Assembly: GCA_011032825.1 (NCBI GenBank)
Contig: JAADJZ010000012.1
Coordinates: forward strand, 372,001 to 436,000
Reading direction: 5' to 3'
From: Massariosphaeria phaeospora
Lineage: Eukaryota > Ascomycota > Dothideomycetes > Pleosporales
Length of the DNA: 64,000 nt
The notes beneath the pieces are model-generated. The model did not search any database. It was given only the letters and a program-made list of their open reading frames with translations, and had not been told where the DNA came from. This document shows positions 11,210-24,801 of the stretch, piece after piece. The first letter of the stretch is position 1. Each line of letters opens with the position of its first letter. The position numbers and the translations under genes were made by a program.

Positions 11210-12355
11210 GGCGTTTTGCGGCTAGGCGTCAGATGGAAATTATTCTCGCTGTTGACGACGATCCGCCGACATATATCTCTACCTCGCCTACGACCCAAAC
11301 ACCATCCTTCGTACTCGGCCCCGATGTTGAGGTTCGTCAGCTTTTAGAAGCACAAGCATTCCATCCTTCGACCGTTCCCCAGTTACACTGTATGCACTCA
11401 CTCTACCCACTCCCAAGCCCTTTCCACGGACCCGCGCCATACCTCGATGCATGCCACGCGTTTCCGCTTGAAGGTACCACGCACCCAACCCAGCGGCTCT
11501 CGATCCTGTCCGATTCTCATCGCGTATCAAGTAATATCAGTTCACTAAGAAAAGGCAGAATGTAGATTTAGCCGATTCGGTACATCAACGACTAGAAACA
11601 AATTATACCCAACAGCCGATGATTGTGCTGACAGCGACGCAGACGGTTACACAACTGCCGATATACAACCAAGGTACCGCTGTATATATCCTATTCCAGC
11701 CATGTTACAGCGCCGTGAACTATGGTTTGTGCAGGCATATCCCTTCGACGCTGACGCCTGCACGTCGGGCGGCTTGCTACATTTGAACTGCGGTATCTTC
11801 AAGCTTAGCTTAGCCTACGCTCCTTCTTGCGTACGTAACATGTGGCGATTTACTGATGCGCATACTCGTGCATGCCACGGTACACAAGGTCTCCAGCTCG
11901 GTTGCTCGACTGCCTAGCGGTGGACAACTCACACGTTGCCAAGTAAGCGCTATCAGTCTTGACTCAACTCAACTCAACTCAACTCCCCTCCACTCCCTGT
12001 TGAATTGTGGACCTTCAATAGCCACGCCACGCTACATTGAGCAAGAGGAGTCAATCAAATCAATTCTCGTCGTAGCATCCACTCACTAACTTTTTGCGTA
12101 ACCCGCCGATGCTTTGTGCTTTGTCAGGGAACCAGACCAGAACAGAAGCGAACAGAGCTGAATAAACTAGTCGCGCAAAGTAGCAAAAAAAGAAACCCAA
12201 AGCGCTACCTAGCGACATAAACGCATAATTCAACGCACACAAAAACGCTAAAAAAGGCTACACAGCTCTTCTCTACCACTACTATTCCCTCTCTCTCTTC
12301 TCCCTCTCCTCCCCAATATCGATATCCAGTATCAATCAGTCAACCCCCTCTCTCC
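11210..12355. other. Intergenic, ACTCA tandem repeat, no gene seen
   Basis: No convincing coding frame is present. A short (actca)n run preceded by TGACTCA lies near 11957-11985. Pyrimidine-rich sequence near 12260-12400 lies downstream of the small minus-strand ORF MC2. Confidence 0.5.
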
Positions 12356-12574
12356 TCACTCCTCTCTCCTCCTCTCCTCCCTCCTGCCCCTCCCCCTCGC
12401 AACCAACAGCCTCCCCAACGCCGCCTGACACTCATCACACAACTCGAACTTCAAAAACTCCTTCCTATCCTCACATTTCGCGGGTATGGCGTCGGCGGAG
12501 CAGGCCTCGACTTCGGTGGTCATGACGTGCTGCGGGCAGGCGCACGAGTGGCGCAGCGTGGTGAAGGTGCACAT
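12356..12574 (-). CDS. MC2: small cysteine-rich protein of the MC family
   Basis: This intronless ORF of 72 residues is on the minus strand. It starts MCTFTTLRHSC and has Cys at 2, 11, 13, 25, 34, 46 and 49, the last pair as CDEC. It ends in an Arg/Glu-rich tail. The Met-Cys start is chosen over an in-frame upstream ATG at 12715 because it matches the other members and because the upstream part is a Thr/Pro-rich leader. A TATTTATA-like box lies about 150 bp upstream (12730 region). No secretion signal is seen. The function is unknown; the Cys pattern suggests metal binding, by inference only. Confidence 0.55.
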   Translation of the reverse strand: MCTFTTLRHSCACPQHVMTTEVEACSADAIPAKCEDRKEFLKFELCDECQAALGRLLVARGRGRREERRREE

Positions 12575-12747
12575 TGTTGTGGATGGGGATGTGGTGGGTG
12601 TGATGAGGTAAGGTGAGGTGGGTGCAGGGCTGTAGTTAGTGATTGGTGTCGTGGTGTCGTGGTATAGATATAGGTGCAGTGTCTGATGTGAGTGAGTGTT
12701 TAGGGTTTCTTGCATTCTGACCTGGTGGCTATTTATACTGGAGCTGG

Positions 12748-12782
12748 TCTGTATCTGTATCTGTATCTGTATCTGTATCTGT
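12748..12782. repeat. (TCTGTA)n microsatellite
   Basis: About six tandem copies of a TCTGTA hexamer lie just upstream of the MC2 TATA-like box. Confidence 0.85.
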
Positions 12783-13264
12783 GTCGTGGCGTGTCGTGTC
12801 GCTTTCCGTACAAGTTACGTTACATTGGCTGTGAAGTGAAGCTGCACACTACCTACAAACTGTGCGTACGGAAAGTAAGTATCCAGCCCCCTGATTCAAC
12901 TTCCAACACGCCGTCTTCACATTCATTTCCAAAAAATTCCCCAGTCCTCATTCATTCCTCCACTCAATTACATTACTCACCTATGCACTTATCTCATTCC
13001 TTCCTTCCTTCACTCACGCGTTCATTCATTCCCCTATTCAACTATTTTGTTCAAATTTCCTCTCCTCGTCAATCCATCCATCTCTCTACACGCCCAGCTG
13101 GAATTTCGCACCTACCTCCCTACCTTTAAACCCCAGCGTCAGAAATCTTAGACTCAACTCAACTCAACTCAACTCAACTCTTCGTACCAAACCGCACAGT
13201 AGAAACCCCAAAATCCACATAATTCTCTCTCTCTCTTTTCCTTTTACCCTCTCTCACCCTCTCC
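12783..13264. other. Intergenic with ACTCA tandem repeat before MC3
   Basis: No gene is seen. An (actca)n run of about six copies lies at about 13152-13180, roughly 90-110 bp upstream of the MC3 start codon. A CT-rich tract follows at 13223-13262. Confidence 0.5.
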
Positions 13265-13453
13265 ATGTGCCTCACAACAACCCACATCTACACCTGCGCC
13301 CCCGCGCACACAACCACGACCTACTCGCCCTGCGCCTCCCCCCGTACGTGCCGCCGTCGCCAAAGAGCAATAGTTCAGGAGCGGCGCAAGTGCGAGCGGT
13401 GCGCTGGCTGTAAACGCATGTTCTGGCGCGTGTGGAAGAAGGCCTTCTGTTGA
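13265..13453 (+). CDS. MC3: small cysteine-rich protein of the MC family
   Basis: This intronless ORF of 62 residues starts MCLTTTHIYTC and has Cys at 2, 11, 23, 29, 43, 46, 49 and 62, including CERCAGC. It is basic: the stretch around residues 27-42 is full of Arg. There is no signal peptide. It resembles MC2 most (Thr-rich start, third Cys at 23-25) and lacks the flanking blocks of MC4-MC7. The family assignment rests on the Met-Cys start, the exact C2-C11 spacing and the C-terminal CxxC. It could be a chance ORF, but the shared spacing argues against that. Confidence 0.5.
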   Translation: MCLTTTHIYTCAPAHTTTTYSPCASPRTCRRRQRAIVQERRKCERCAGCKRMFWRVWKKAFC

Positions 13454-13594
13454 GGGAGGGACATGAGAAAAAAAGGATTCACACTTTAACATGAGACGCT
13501 GTGGTGGGGGACTAAACTGCATGCTGGGTTAACCACGCCCTGCTCTCCAGCTCAGCTCAGCGCAACGCAACGCAGCCTGAAATATACTCCATTC

Positions 13595-13596
<2 letters not shown>

Positions 13597-13629
<33 letters not shown>
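13597..13629. repeat. (CA)n microsatellite
   Basis: An uninterrupted CA dinucleotide run of about 33 bases. Confidence 0.95.
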
Positions 13630-13631
<2 letters not shown>

Positions 13632-14599
13632 CGTCTCCTTCCTCTCATCCACCTGCCCCACCATCTGCTTTACCCATCTGCTGAGCACCGTACGAAATCT
13701 CGTGCTGCCAGTTTCAGTCCGTTCCGTTCATTGATCGACTAGGTTTTGTGATTCGATTCGCGCGACGCAGATGGCGGAACATGTGGCGCGAACGAGATTC
13801 AGGACGAAGGGGATATGTGTAGGCGAGATGATGACGTCGATGGTGACGCTGATGTGCGCCTTGTGGTTTGTTTTCAGCGTGAGCTGAGCTGAGTGGGTGG
13901 TTTGGTTTGTTCTGTGAAGCGCGCTCTCAGAACCATGGTTCGTTACGATCTATCACTTCTATAAACGTTCGATTGCCCTCGTGTTGTTTCCTACTTCGAC
14001 CTGCCGATTTGTTAAACCAAGCCTGTACACTTCTGACGTCCCATTTCTTACCAATTATTAGTGACCTGGTTCGTACCCCTTTATCACGTTTACTTCGCTC
14101 CATCTTGAGATGAAGTATAGGAGTCTGCATCTTACTTCTAGCAGATCGAGTATTAATGGTATGTATGTCATACACATAGCCATGTCTCACATTCTGCTCC
14201 GGTGAAGCCTCCGCGGAATCGGAAGGTGCGAAAGGACCAAAAACGCGGGTTTTGTCAGCAACGTTCGAATGGTTACTATCTTTGTTGATAGCACTCAAGC
14301 AAGGAAATAGCTTCTCCTTACTGTCTCTCTCTTCAGTGTTTCTCGTATTGCCCAGCGTGCTCGAATCGTTTGGGCGAACAGCGAACATGGCGATTAATCA
14401 ATGACCTGTCAGACATATCTTCCTATCTTATCATCAATATTGTCAAGCACGCATAGAACAACTCCTCCTTACCGCCTCTCTTCGCTCTGCAAAGCATCTC
14501 GTCTTTCTCCAACAAACTTCCCCGGGTGCTCGAATCGGCTGGGCCCGTGGCCGATAGATGCATTCGTTGCTGACGGCGGGCGGGCCAAGACCAGAAGCG
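13630..14599. other. Intergenic, no gene seen
   Basis: The longest frame (minus strand, 13927-14388) has no recognisable motif and no family match that I can name. Otherwise I see nothing. Confidence 0.45.
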
Positions 14600-14810
14600 G
14601 ACGGAGTCATTGGGACTCACGATAGAGTCATTAGGAGCTAAACTCACGGTAGAGTCATTAGGAGTCAAACTCACAGTAGAGTCATTAAGACTCCGACCCC
14701 CAATAGAGTCATTAAGACTCCGACTCCCGATACAGAGTAGAGTCATAGCCCATATAAATACAGTACAGCTGTCCTGTTTGCTTCTTCGCCAGAACACCAC
14801 ACTTTCTACT
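14600..14810 (+). promoter_or_regulatory. MC4 promoter: GAGTCATTAGGA array plus conserved core
   Basis: Seven GAGTCA motifs (complement TGACTC, the Gcn4/CpcA recognition core) occur in about 145 bases, in a repeating context tagagtcattaggagtc. The array is followed by a TATA-like box in catataaata (14751-14760) and then a block, agtacagctgtcctgtttgc and following, that recurs before MC5, MC6, MC7 and MC8. The array also recurs in inverse orientation before MC7 (25376-25700). Regulation by amino-acid starvation or another bZIP factor is an inference from the motif alone. Confidence 0.65.
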
Positions 14811-15028
14811 ACCAAATACCATGTCTTACTCCAAATCTCGATCCAAATTCGCACTGCGCACCAAAACCTCATACTACTCCACACATTATCTCCACAAAAC
14901 CAACATCCTCACGCCAGCAAATCCACCCGTCGATCGAAACTGCGACTCGCCTCCTACCAAGCGCATCACAAACTGACCAACCTACCAACCTACCAACCTA
15001 CCAACCAACCCCAACCAGCCAATCCAGA

Positions 15029-15340
15029 ATGTGCAAAAAGTACGAGCAAGAATTCGACTGCGGCCACAAAGCGGTCACCTGGGACCCCTGCCGGAGAATG
15101 ACGGGCATAGTCAAAGTCGAAGATAAGAGAAAACACCACATGTGTGAAGACAACGAAACCGTCATATGCAAGAAATCTCTGAAGAAAGAGCCGGTGTGTG
15201 AAAAGACTAGCCTGGAGTGCAATGAGTGTGAACGCCGCAGGGAGAGGAGGAGGGAGAGTAGCGGCGAGAGTGGCAGCGAGAGTAGCAGCGAAAGTGGCAG
15301 CGAAAGTGGCAGCGAGAGTAGCAGCGAATCAGACGGCTAG
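15029..15340 (+). CDS. MC4: small cysteine-rich protein with Ser/Glu tail
   Basis: This intronless ORF of 103 residues is of unknown function. Cys lies at 2, 11, 21, 39, 47, 57, 64 and 67. The opening MCKKYEQEFDCGH gives C2-x8-C11-x-H13 and then C21, the exact spacing also found in MC5 and MC8. The central ETVICKKS matches GAIIC in MC5, QGIIC in MC7 and GAVVC in MC8. CNEC forms the terminal CxxC. From residue 68 a basic patch (RRRERRRE) leads into repeated SGSES/SSES units, an acidic disordered tail absent from the other members. No signal peptide is seen. The leader just before the ATG carries tandem ccaacctac repeats. The product is likely intracellular and metal-binding (inferred). Confidence 0.75.
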   Translation: MCKKYEQEFDCGHKAVTWDPCRRMTGIVKVEDKRKHHMCEDNETVICKKSLKKEPVCEKTSLECNECERRRERRRESSGESGSESSSESGSESGSESSSESDG

Positions 15341-15449
15341 GCGAATCGGGGAGCTATGCGGCGGCGGCAGCGTAAGCGCTGGAGATGCTAGGGGACATAA
15401 TCTAGCGTGAGAGAGGATTTTGGAGACTAGGTTACTGACGGGTAGAGCA

Positions 15450-15660
15450 AGGATTGGGTTTGCGTTTGGGCGTTCTGGTTCTGAGTATCGGCTTGCCCTA
15501 TGTAGGGGCTCGACAGTGTACGATAGGACGACCTAGCGACAGGTGTAGGATTTCCTTTGCTTCTGTGTTTCTTTCAGTGCTTGTATGCTTTCTCTCTTGC
15601 GTATATTAGTATTAGGTTGCGATGTATATAGATCAATAACGAGTACGAGACCATGACCTG
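15450..15660 (+). repeat. MC 3' block, copy A (after MC4)
   Basis: This noncoding block follows MC4. It contains gtttgcgtttgggcgttctg, ttgccctatgt, tgtacgat and ctagcgac in that order. The same series appears inverted after MC7 (24661-24790) and, more diverged, after MC6 (16905-17145). It ends with a T-rich part and gatgtatatagatc, which also occurs after MC6. It is probably the 3' untranslated and terminator region of the gene cassette. Confidence 0.7.
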
Positions 15661-15679
15661 ACTAAGTTACAGTAGCAGG

Positions 15680-15745
15680 GAAGACTCACATACGTATACA
15701 AAGACCAGCACGACTGCCTCTTGACTTCCTTCATCACCACCGCAT
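15680..15745 (+). promoter_or_regulatory. MC5 core promoter
   Basis: The block gactcacatacgtatacaaa followed by gaccagcacgactgcctctt matches the core promoters of MC4, MC6, MC7 and MC8 in order and spacing. It lies about 180 bp before the MC5 ATG. Only one GACTCA motif precedes it. Confidence 0.6.
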
Positions 15746-15917
15746 CCACCACAGACAAGTATTCGCAGACCGAAGAGCTTTCCTACTAGAAACCCTCGCC
15801 TAGCTAAACATACCATTCATCAAACGCACCGCCATCCGCGCGCCATCACAGCAAAACACTACAGCCACCGCCTTACCGACCACCTGCCCTACATCCATAC
15901 CAGCCAACTACTCCACG

Positions 15918-16124
15918 ATGTGCATAAAATTCCTGGTACGGTACTACTGCGAGCACGAAGACATCGAATACGCACCCTGCGCCACGGCCAGAAACCGAAC
16001 AACAGAAGATGGCAAATACGTCAATATCAAGGGAGCCATCATATGCACGAGCGCTACGACGAGCACACCTAGACCCAGGAACTGGATCAGAAATTGCGAA
16101 GTGTGCGCTGAGTCCGACCACTAG
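15918..16124 (+). CDS. MC5: small cysteine-rich protein of the MC family
   Basis: This intronless ORF of 68 residues has Cys at 2, 11, 21, 43, 60 and 63. It opens MCIKFLVRYYCEH with H13, has the central GAIICTSA and ends NCEVCAESDH (CxxC at 60-63). This is the most compact member and best shows the six-Cys core with one His. There is no signal peptide or membrane segment. The next promoter unit (MC6) begins about 115 bp after its stop. A partial 3' block (gactgacgggtagggcgagg, 16216 on) is shared with MC4. MC4, MC5 and MC6 are tandem cassettes on the plus strand. The function is unknown. Confidence 0.7.
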   Translation: MCIKFLVRYYCEHEDIEYAPCATARNRTTEDGKYVNIKGAIICTSATTSTPRPRNWIRNCEVCAESDH

Positions 16125-16239
16125 CTGGGGTGCTTGCTGTGTGGCTCGCCGCTCGGGTGGTAGCACATGCTGGGGGAATCAATCAAGCGCGAGGCTGGGG
16201 GATGGAGATTATGTGACTGACGGGTAGGGCGAGGGTTAG

Positions 16240-16350
16240 AGTGAACTGGGAGTCATTAGCACTCATAACAATGAAGAGTCATACCCCATACAAATACCAG
16301 TACGATTGCCCCTTTACTCCTTCCCCAGTCCACTACACTTGGATATTGAG
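16240..16350 (+). promoter_or_regulatory. MC6 core promoter with two GAGTCAT motifs
   Basis: GAGTCAT occurs twice (near 16250 and 16277). It is followed by catacaaatacc and agtacgattgcccctttac, the same series as in MC7 (acaaatacgagcacgattgc) and MC4. The block lies about 220 bp before the MC6 ATG. Confidence 0.6.
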
Positions 16351-16563
16351 TATTAGATTCTGCACCCCAAATCCGGAACCAAATCTACCTCCAGTTTCGA
16401 ATTGAAGCCTCGAATTCGAATCATCGAAAGCATACCGAGTCCCTGCTTGACGCACGCACCTGGTGTTACTCCCACTTGCACCAATCAACACCAGCCCCAA
16501 CCATACTTCCACACCGAACCAACCACGAAGCGCAAACCTCCCCATCCACCCAACCAACCAGCC

Positions 16564-16845
16564 ATGTGTCGCCGCATCCAAAACACCTTCGTTTATTGCT
16601 CCACTGAGGCCAGAAAAAAAACGGGCCACAACGGTACCTACACAACCTTCAAGCAGTGCGATATTGCGAAAGCCAAATCTGAGCCAGACAACAAACTTTA
16701 CGTGAGGCATCCATACGACAACAAGATCTACTGCCTTAACGATTTCTACGGAAAGCATACTGGTTTCAACGACATCGATGCTTTCTGTCCGGCTTGTGAT
16801 GCGGTGGAGTGGGACAAAATGCCGAAAATGCCCTATTCGGGCTGA
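16564..16845 (+). CDS. MC6: small cysteine-rich protein of the MC family
   Basis: This intronless ORF of 93 residues starts at the Met-Cys codon pair rather than the in-frame ATG at 16402; the upstream part is a Pro/Thr/His-rich leader that contains the CA-rich sequence typical of the other leaders. Cys lies at 2, 12, 32, 57, 75 and 78. The centre reads NKIYCLND and the end FCPACDAVEW. The spacing between the second and third Cys is longer than in MC4, MC5 and MC8. A run of seven A codes for the Lys-Lys near residue 19. The product has no signal peptide and its function is unknown. It is the third of the tandem plus-strand cassettes. Confidence 0.72.
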   Translation: MCRRIQNTFVYCSTEARKKTGHNGTYTTFKQCDIAKAKSEPDNKLYVRHPYDNKIYCLNDFYGKHTGFNDIDAFCPACDAVEWDKMPKMPYSG

Positions 16846-16904
16846 GGGAGGCAGAACTGGGGGCTTGAGGGGTCCGGAATCATAGTCGGACCGGGAGGGA
16901 GAGG

Positions 16905-17145
16905 CATAGGGCGAGGTAATAGCTTAGGTTTTCGTTCGGGCGTTCGTGTTTATGGTATTAGACTGCTGTGCGTGGGAAACGGCAGTGATGTGTACGGGCT
17001 GACAGTGTACGATCGGAGATCTGTCGTCTGCGGACGGGAGTGGAATTTCCTTTGCTTCTGTATTTCTTTCTAGTTCCTTTGTACTTTCTTGCTTCTGTAC
17101 AATAGTACTAAGTTGTTATGTATATAGATCGAGAACGAGTAGATA
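16905..17145 (+). repeat. MC 3' block, copy B (after MC6)
   Basis: This is a diverged copy of the block after MC4: cgttcgggcgttc, ctgacagtgtacgat, gaatttcctttgcttctgta and gttatgtatatagatc appear in the same order. The far part (from aatttcc on) is closer to copy A than the near part is. Confidence 0.65.
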
Positions 17146-17708
17146 GACTGACATTCATTTACAGCGGATATCTCCGCGCAGTCACAGCGACATATGGTTC
17201 CTCCTCTTTCTTCTTCTGTGACTCATTGCGCCTCCACTCACTGATCAGGTCTGGGTCTGATCGGCTCTCTTGGATCCCGAAAACATAAAATCTCACATCG
17301 GACTCCTACACGTAGGCCTTCTGTGCTTGTGGTGCACCAGGTGTCGATTTCAACCTGCACTCGTTGCCATTGAGCAGGCTTTTTGGCCTGCACGGATCTG
17401 AGACTTTCGGGGTTCGAGCGAGTGGCGGCGTGAGTAATGCGTAGAGAGTGACTGGTTTCTCTCACCTTGGATGTCCATGTTGGCTGGATACTATCTTGGA
17501 TGGTGGCGTTGAATGGGAGTGCGGTGTTGCAGGTGGATTTAGGCGATGGAGCACGCTAGCACCTAAACCGGCAAGGCGCGCCGCACACGGAAACCCCACC
17601 ACGACGAAAAAGCCATCGCAGGTCGAACTTTTCACTCGACCATCGACATTTTTGACATCCACGTCCACTCCGAACCTTAGAAGAGATTGACCACCTCTCG
17701 CACTAGCC
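17146..17708. other. Intergenic, promoter side of the uL11 gene
   Basis: No gene is seen. The stretch directly before 17709 is the 5' side of the ribosomal protein gene, with a pyrimidine-rich run and the leader ending cactagccATG. Confidence 0.5.
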
Positions 17709-18413
17709 ATGCGTGAGTATCATCCTTCTGAGCAGCCGCGGCGGCCTGGCTAAATGCAGCGCAGCTCCCAAGTTCGATCCCAGCGAACTCAAGGTCATCC
17801 ACCTGCGCGCGACCGGTGGTGAAGTCGGTGCCTCGTCCGCACTTGCTCCCAAGATCGGTCCTCTTGGTCTCTCGCCCAAGAGTGAGTGCTCCGATCCTAA
17901 TATGGTACAGTTGGAATGCTCGCTAACGCTGCGCAGAGGTCGGTGAAGATATCGCCAAAGCCACTGGCGACTGGAAGGGCCTCGTACGTCGCACTGCACC
18001 TATTCACTGGAATTCTGCTGACTCCCACACAGCGCGTCACCGTCAAGTTGACCATCCAGAACCGTCAAGCCGCCGTCTCCGTCGTTCCCTCGGCCTCGTC
18101 GCTCGTTATCAAGGCCCTCAAAGAGCCCCCGCGGGACCGGAAGAAGGAGAAGAACATCAAGCATACCAAGAGCATCCCGCTCGAGGAGATCATCAACATT
18201 GCACGCACCATGCGCTTCAAGTCGATGGCCAAGGACCTGAAGGGCACCGTCAAGGAGATTCTCGGCACAGCGTTCAGCACCGGCTGCCAGGTCGATGGCC
18301 GCAGCCCCAAGGCCGTCACTGACGATATCGAGTCTGGCGAGATTGAGAGTACGTATTTCTGAAGATGAACACCAGATTCCGCCTTCTAACATGTCGCAGT
18401 CCCCGAAGAGTAA
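17709..18413 (+). CDS. RPL12: 60S ribosomal protein uL11 (L12)
   Basis: Five exons: 17709-17712, 17765-17881, 17937-17983, 18033-18348 and 18400-18413. They give 165 residues, the standard length of eukaryotic uL11. The first exon is only four bases (ATG plus C); joined to CTCCCAAG it yields the conserved MPPKFDPSE start. The third exon is 47 bases. Conserved segments are [30 protein letters not shown] and the C-terminal [11 protein letters not shown]. The last exon adds only Ile-Pro-Glu-Glu. The protein forms the base of the ribosomal stalk in the GTPase centre. It is a housekeeping gene between the MC cassettes. Confidence 0.95.
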
Positions 18414-18833
18414 ACGTTTGTTACACAGCGGAGGATACCAGTCGCATGTTACGCATGGCTATGAAAAGCGAGACGTAGTTCAATGACAAACCATATTCCA
18501 TATCCCGGGGCGCTCAATCGGTGCCGCTGGCAGGATGCCCGGCTTCGGCGTTGGGGTGGGCATCTAACGACTGGCCCTTAGATGGGTTCGGTTCGGTTCA
18601 GGTCAACAAAAAATACATCGTTGGCCATGGCGTCTTGAAGCCACATCTTTCGCATGCATGACTCTGCTATGTTGTTCTACTGTGCCTCCAAATGATTGCG
18701 ATGGATCCATGCATGCTGTGATGGCACGTGACTGGCGGCGGTCGTCACCTCCGAGAACTCCGCAGCTCCCCTGAAATTGCGGTGCGCTCACCTTTGCCAA
18801 CATGAAGCCCTCCACCCATCGCCCGACGGTACT
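18414..18833. other. Intergenic, no gene seen
   Basis: This holds the 3' side of the uL11 gene and the promoter of the GT8 gene. An in-frame ATG at 18777 would extend the next gene by 19 residues but lacks the basic and hydrophobic order expected of its N-terminus. Confidence 0.45.
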
Positions 18834-20206
18834 ATGCGTCGGAGACGCTCCGATGACCTCCCGCGCTTCGTAAAAGACCACGAACCCCCTCCGTTCCACT
18901 CCCGATGGCGCCGGCGCTACGGCCTGTATCTGGTCGCCGTGTTCTTCGTGTGCTGGATCCTGTACCCAGCCCGCTCGACAGGTGCTGCCGATGGAGACGG
19001 TGCGCCAGCGGTCAAATGGTCCAAGTACGCATATAGCTTGTATGCGACGGACAGTGCGATGCTCTGCCATGCCGTGCTCATCTTCGACGCGCTGGCCGAG
19101 TATGGCAGCAAAGCAGACCGCGTCCTCTTCTACCCGGAGTACTGGGACACGGCGGTGTCGGACTCGAAGGACAGGGACAGCCAGCTGCTCGTCATGGCTA
19201 GAGACACGTACAAAGTCAAGCTGCAACCGATCCAGATGCTGACGGTCGAGGGTCGGACGGCAGGTACGTCGCACACCCCCGCCGGTGCCAATCTCATCTC
19301 CTCTCCCTCGCTCTCTACTTGCGTGGCAACTCACAGGGCGGAACTGACATACACCTTGCAGACGAGTGGACGGGCACTTGGGACAAGACGGTCAGCAAGC
19401 TCATGGCCTTTACCCTGACGCAATACGACCGCGTCATCGCCCTCGACTCGGACATCACGCTGCTGCAGCACCTCGACGAGCTGTTCCACCTCCCGCCGAC
19501 GCCCATGGCCATGCCGCGCGCATACTGGCACAAGACGAAGCCGTGGCCGCTGACGTCGCTGCTGATGGTGCTGCAGCCCAGCCTGGACGAGTTCCTCCAC
19601 TTCAAGAAGCTCATTGCGCGCGGCGGCAACGAGGCGCTCGTCGCGGCGCACAAGTTCGATCTGGAGCTCGTGAACGAGCGCTTCGAGGACAGCGCCATGG
19701 TGCTGCCGCACCGCCCGTACGCGCTGCTGTCCGCCGAGTTCCGCGCGCACAACCACAGCGCGTACCTAGGTGGTGACAGCGGCGAAGAAGCCTGGGACGC
19801 GAAGACGGTGCTCGAGGAGGCCAAGCTCGTGCACTTCAACGACTGGCCGCTGCCCAAGCCGTGGATCATGTGGCCGCAGGAAGGGCTCGCCGCTGTGCAG
19901 CCCGACTGCGGCTTGTCGCTGCTGGAAACGTGCATGGAGCGCCGGCTGTGGAAGGGCTTGTATGAGGACTTTCGCAAGCGGCGGCGCGACGTGTGTCGGC
20001 TGCTGAGTGTGCCGGCGCCCGAGTGGACGCGCATTCAGGGCGGCGGCGGCGAGCAGGACCAGCAGCAGCTTGCGAATATCACCGAGGGCACGCATCATGA
20101 GGCGCCGCCTGTCCCGGGCGAAGGTGAGGCGGAGCCGGAGGTGAAGGCGGCTTCGGGCGAAAGCGAGAATGGTGAGGGTGAGCGTGAGCGTGCGAGCCCG
20201 GCGTGA
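18834..20206 (+). CDS. GT8-type glycosyltransferase, type II membrane protein (GNT1-like)
   Basis: Two exons, 18834-19263 and 19362-20206, are joined with donor gtacgt and acceptor ttgcag, giving 424 residues. A short basic cytosolic N-terminus (MRRRR, RWRRR) precedes one membrane anchor at about residues 30-44, so the enzyme is probably Golgi-resident with a lumenal catalytic part. The DxD metal/sugar-nucleotide motif is DSD at about residues 172-174, preceded by YDRVIAL as in glycogenin-like GT8 enzymes. LVHFNDWPLPKPW matches the conserved late region. The C-terminal tail from about residue 380 is Glu/Gly-rich low complexity. Similarity to fungal glucose N-acetyltransferase is likely; the exact acceptor is unknown. 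Confidence 0.82.
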
Positions 20207-23957
<3,751 letters not shown>

Positions 23958-24660
23958 GGGAAGGGATCGCGTGAGATGTGTGAGTGGGGGAGTGAGTGAG
24001 ACGACAGAGATTGATTGTATCTGGGTGTCGGCACGGCACTGCGTATGTGGAGGTGCAGACGATGGACCACGATGATGGTGCGAGGTACTTGGTACTTTAC
24101 TTACTCACTTGGCTACTTATCATCTATCTATATTGTAGACAGATGGCTAGTATCTATGTCGACGGAGAGCCTCCTTGTTTGGTTTCAATTCTTGTAGATA
24201 GATATACCCCCCAATTCAATTCGGTTCAGTTCAGTTCAGTTCAGTTCCATTCTGCAATGTTCCGTTCCGTTTCATGCAGTCACGGTCCTATCTATTCATC
24301 AGTTTCTTCTGCTGCGCTGCTATGCTATGCTATGCTATGCGGATAGTCTAGTCTCCAGTCTTTACTTGTTTATTTGTTTATTTGTTTGTTTGCGAGGTTA
24401 GTTTTTGACGTTGTCGGATAGCTCTGATGAAGTTGGGTCGTGTTAAATGAGTGACCGGACCGGAGAAAGAGGAAGAACCATTCAAGGATTGTGAGTGAGG
24501 CTATCTACTCGTTATGGGTATATCATCTATACACATGGCAACCCAACCCAACCCAACTTCGGTACTGGACTGGACTGGTGTACAGAACCGAGAAAGGATA
24601 CAGGTAAGAGGGGAAATACAAGAAGCAAAAGGAAGAGAAATACAGAAAGGAAAGGAAAGG
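23958..24660. other. Intergenic with short tandem repeats
   Basis: No gene is seen. Short repeats include ttcagttcag near 24224-24246, tgctatgctatg near 24318-24340 and tttgtttattt near 24367-24391. Confidence 0.5.
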
Positions 24661-24790
24661 GTGCACACCCGTCGCTAGATCATCTCATCGTACAGTGTTG
24701 AGCCACCACATAGGGCAACTCGATACTCCGAACCAGAACGCCCAAACGCAAACTCACGCCCGAGTCCCTTGTCCTACCCGTCCGTCCGTC
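24661..24790 (-). repeat. MC 3' block, copy C (after MC7, inverted)
   Basis: Read on the minus strand this block follows MC7 and matches copy A after MC4: gtttgcgtttgggcgttctg, then gagtatcg, ttgccctatgt, tgtacgat and ctagcgac. By eye there are about 13 mismatches in about 90 aligned bases and no clear gap. It is more alike than the coding parts of MC4 and MC7. Confidence 0.75.
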
Positions 24791-24801
24791 CGTCACCCAT
24801 C

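Noticed and set aside
10404..11347. Plus-strand ORFs opposite the DUF4360 gene
   Set aside because: Antisense shadows; the minus strand has the signal peptide, the family motifs and a proper intron.
17200..17460. Possible tRNA-like segment (gggttcgagcg)
   Set aside because: No matching A-box or cloverleaf arms could be found around it. No tRNA or rRNA gene was recognised in the window.
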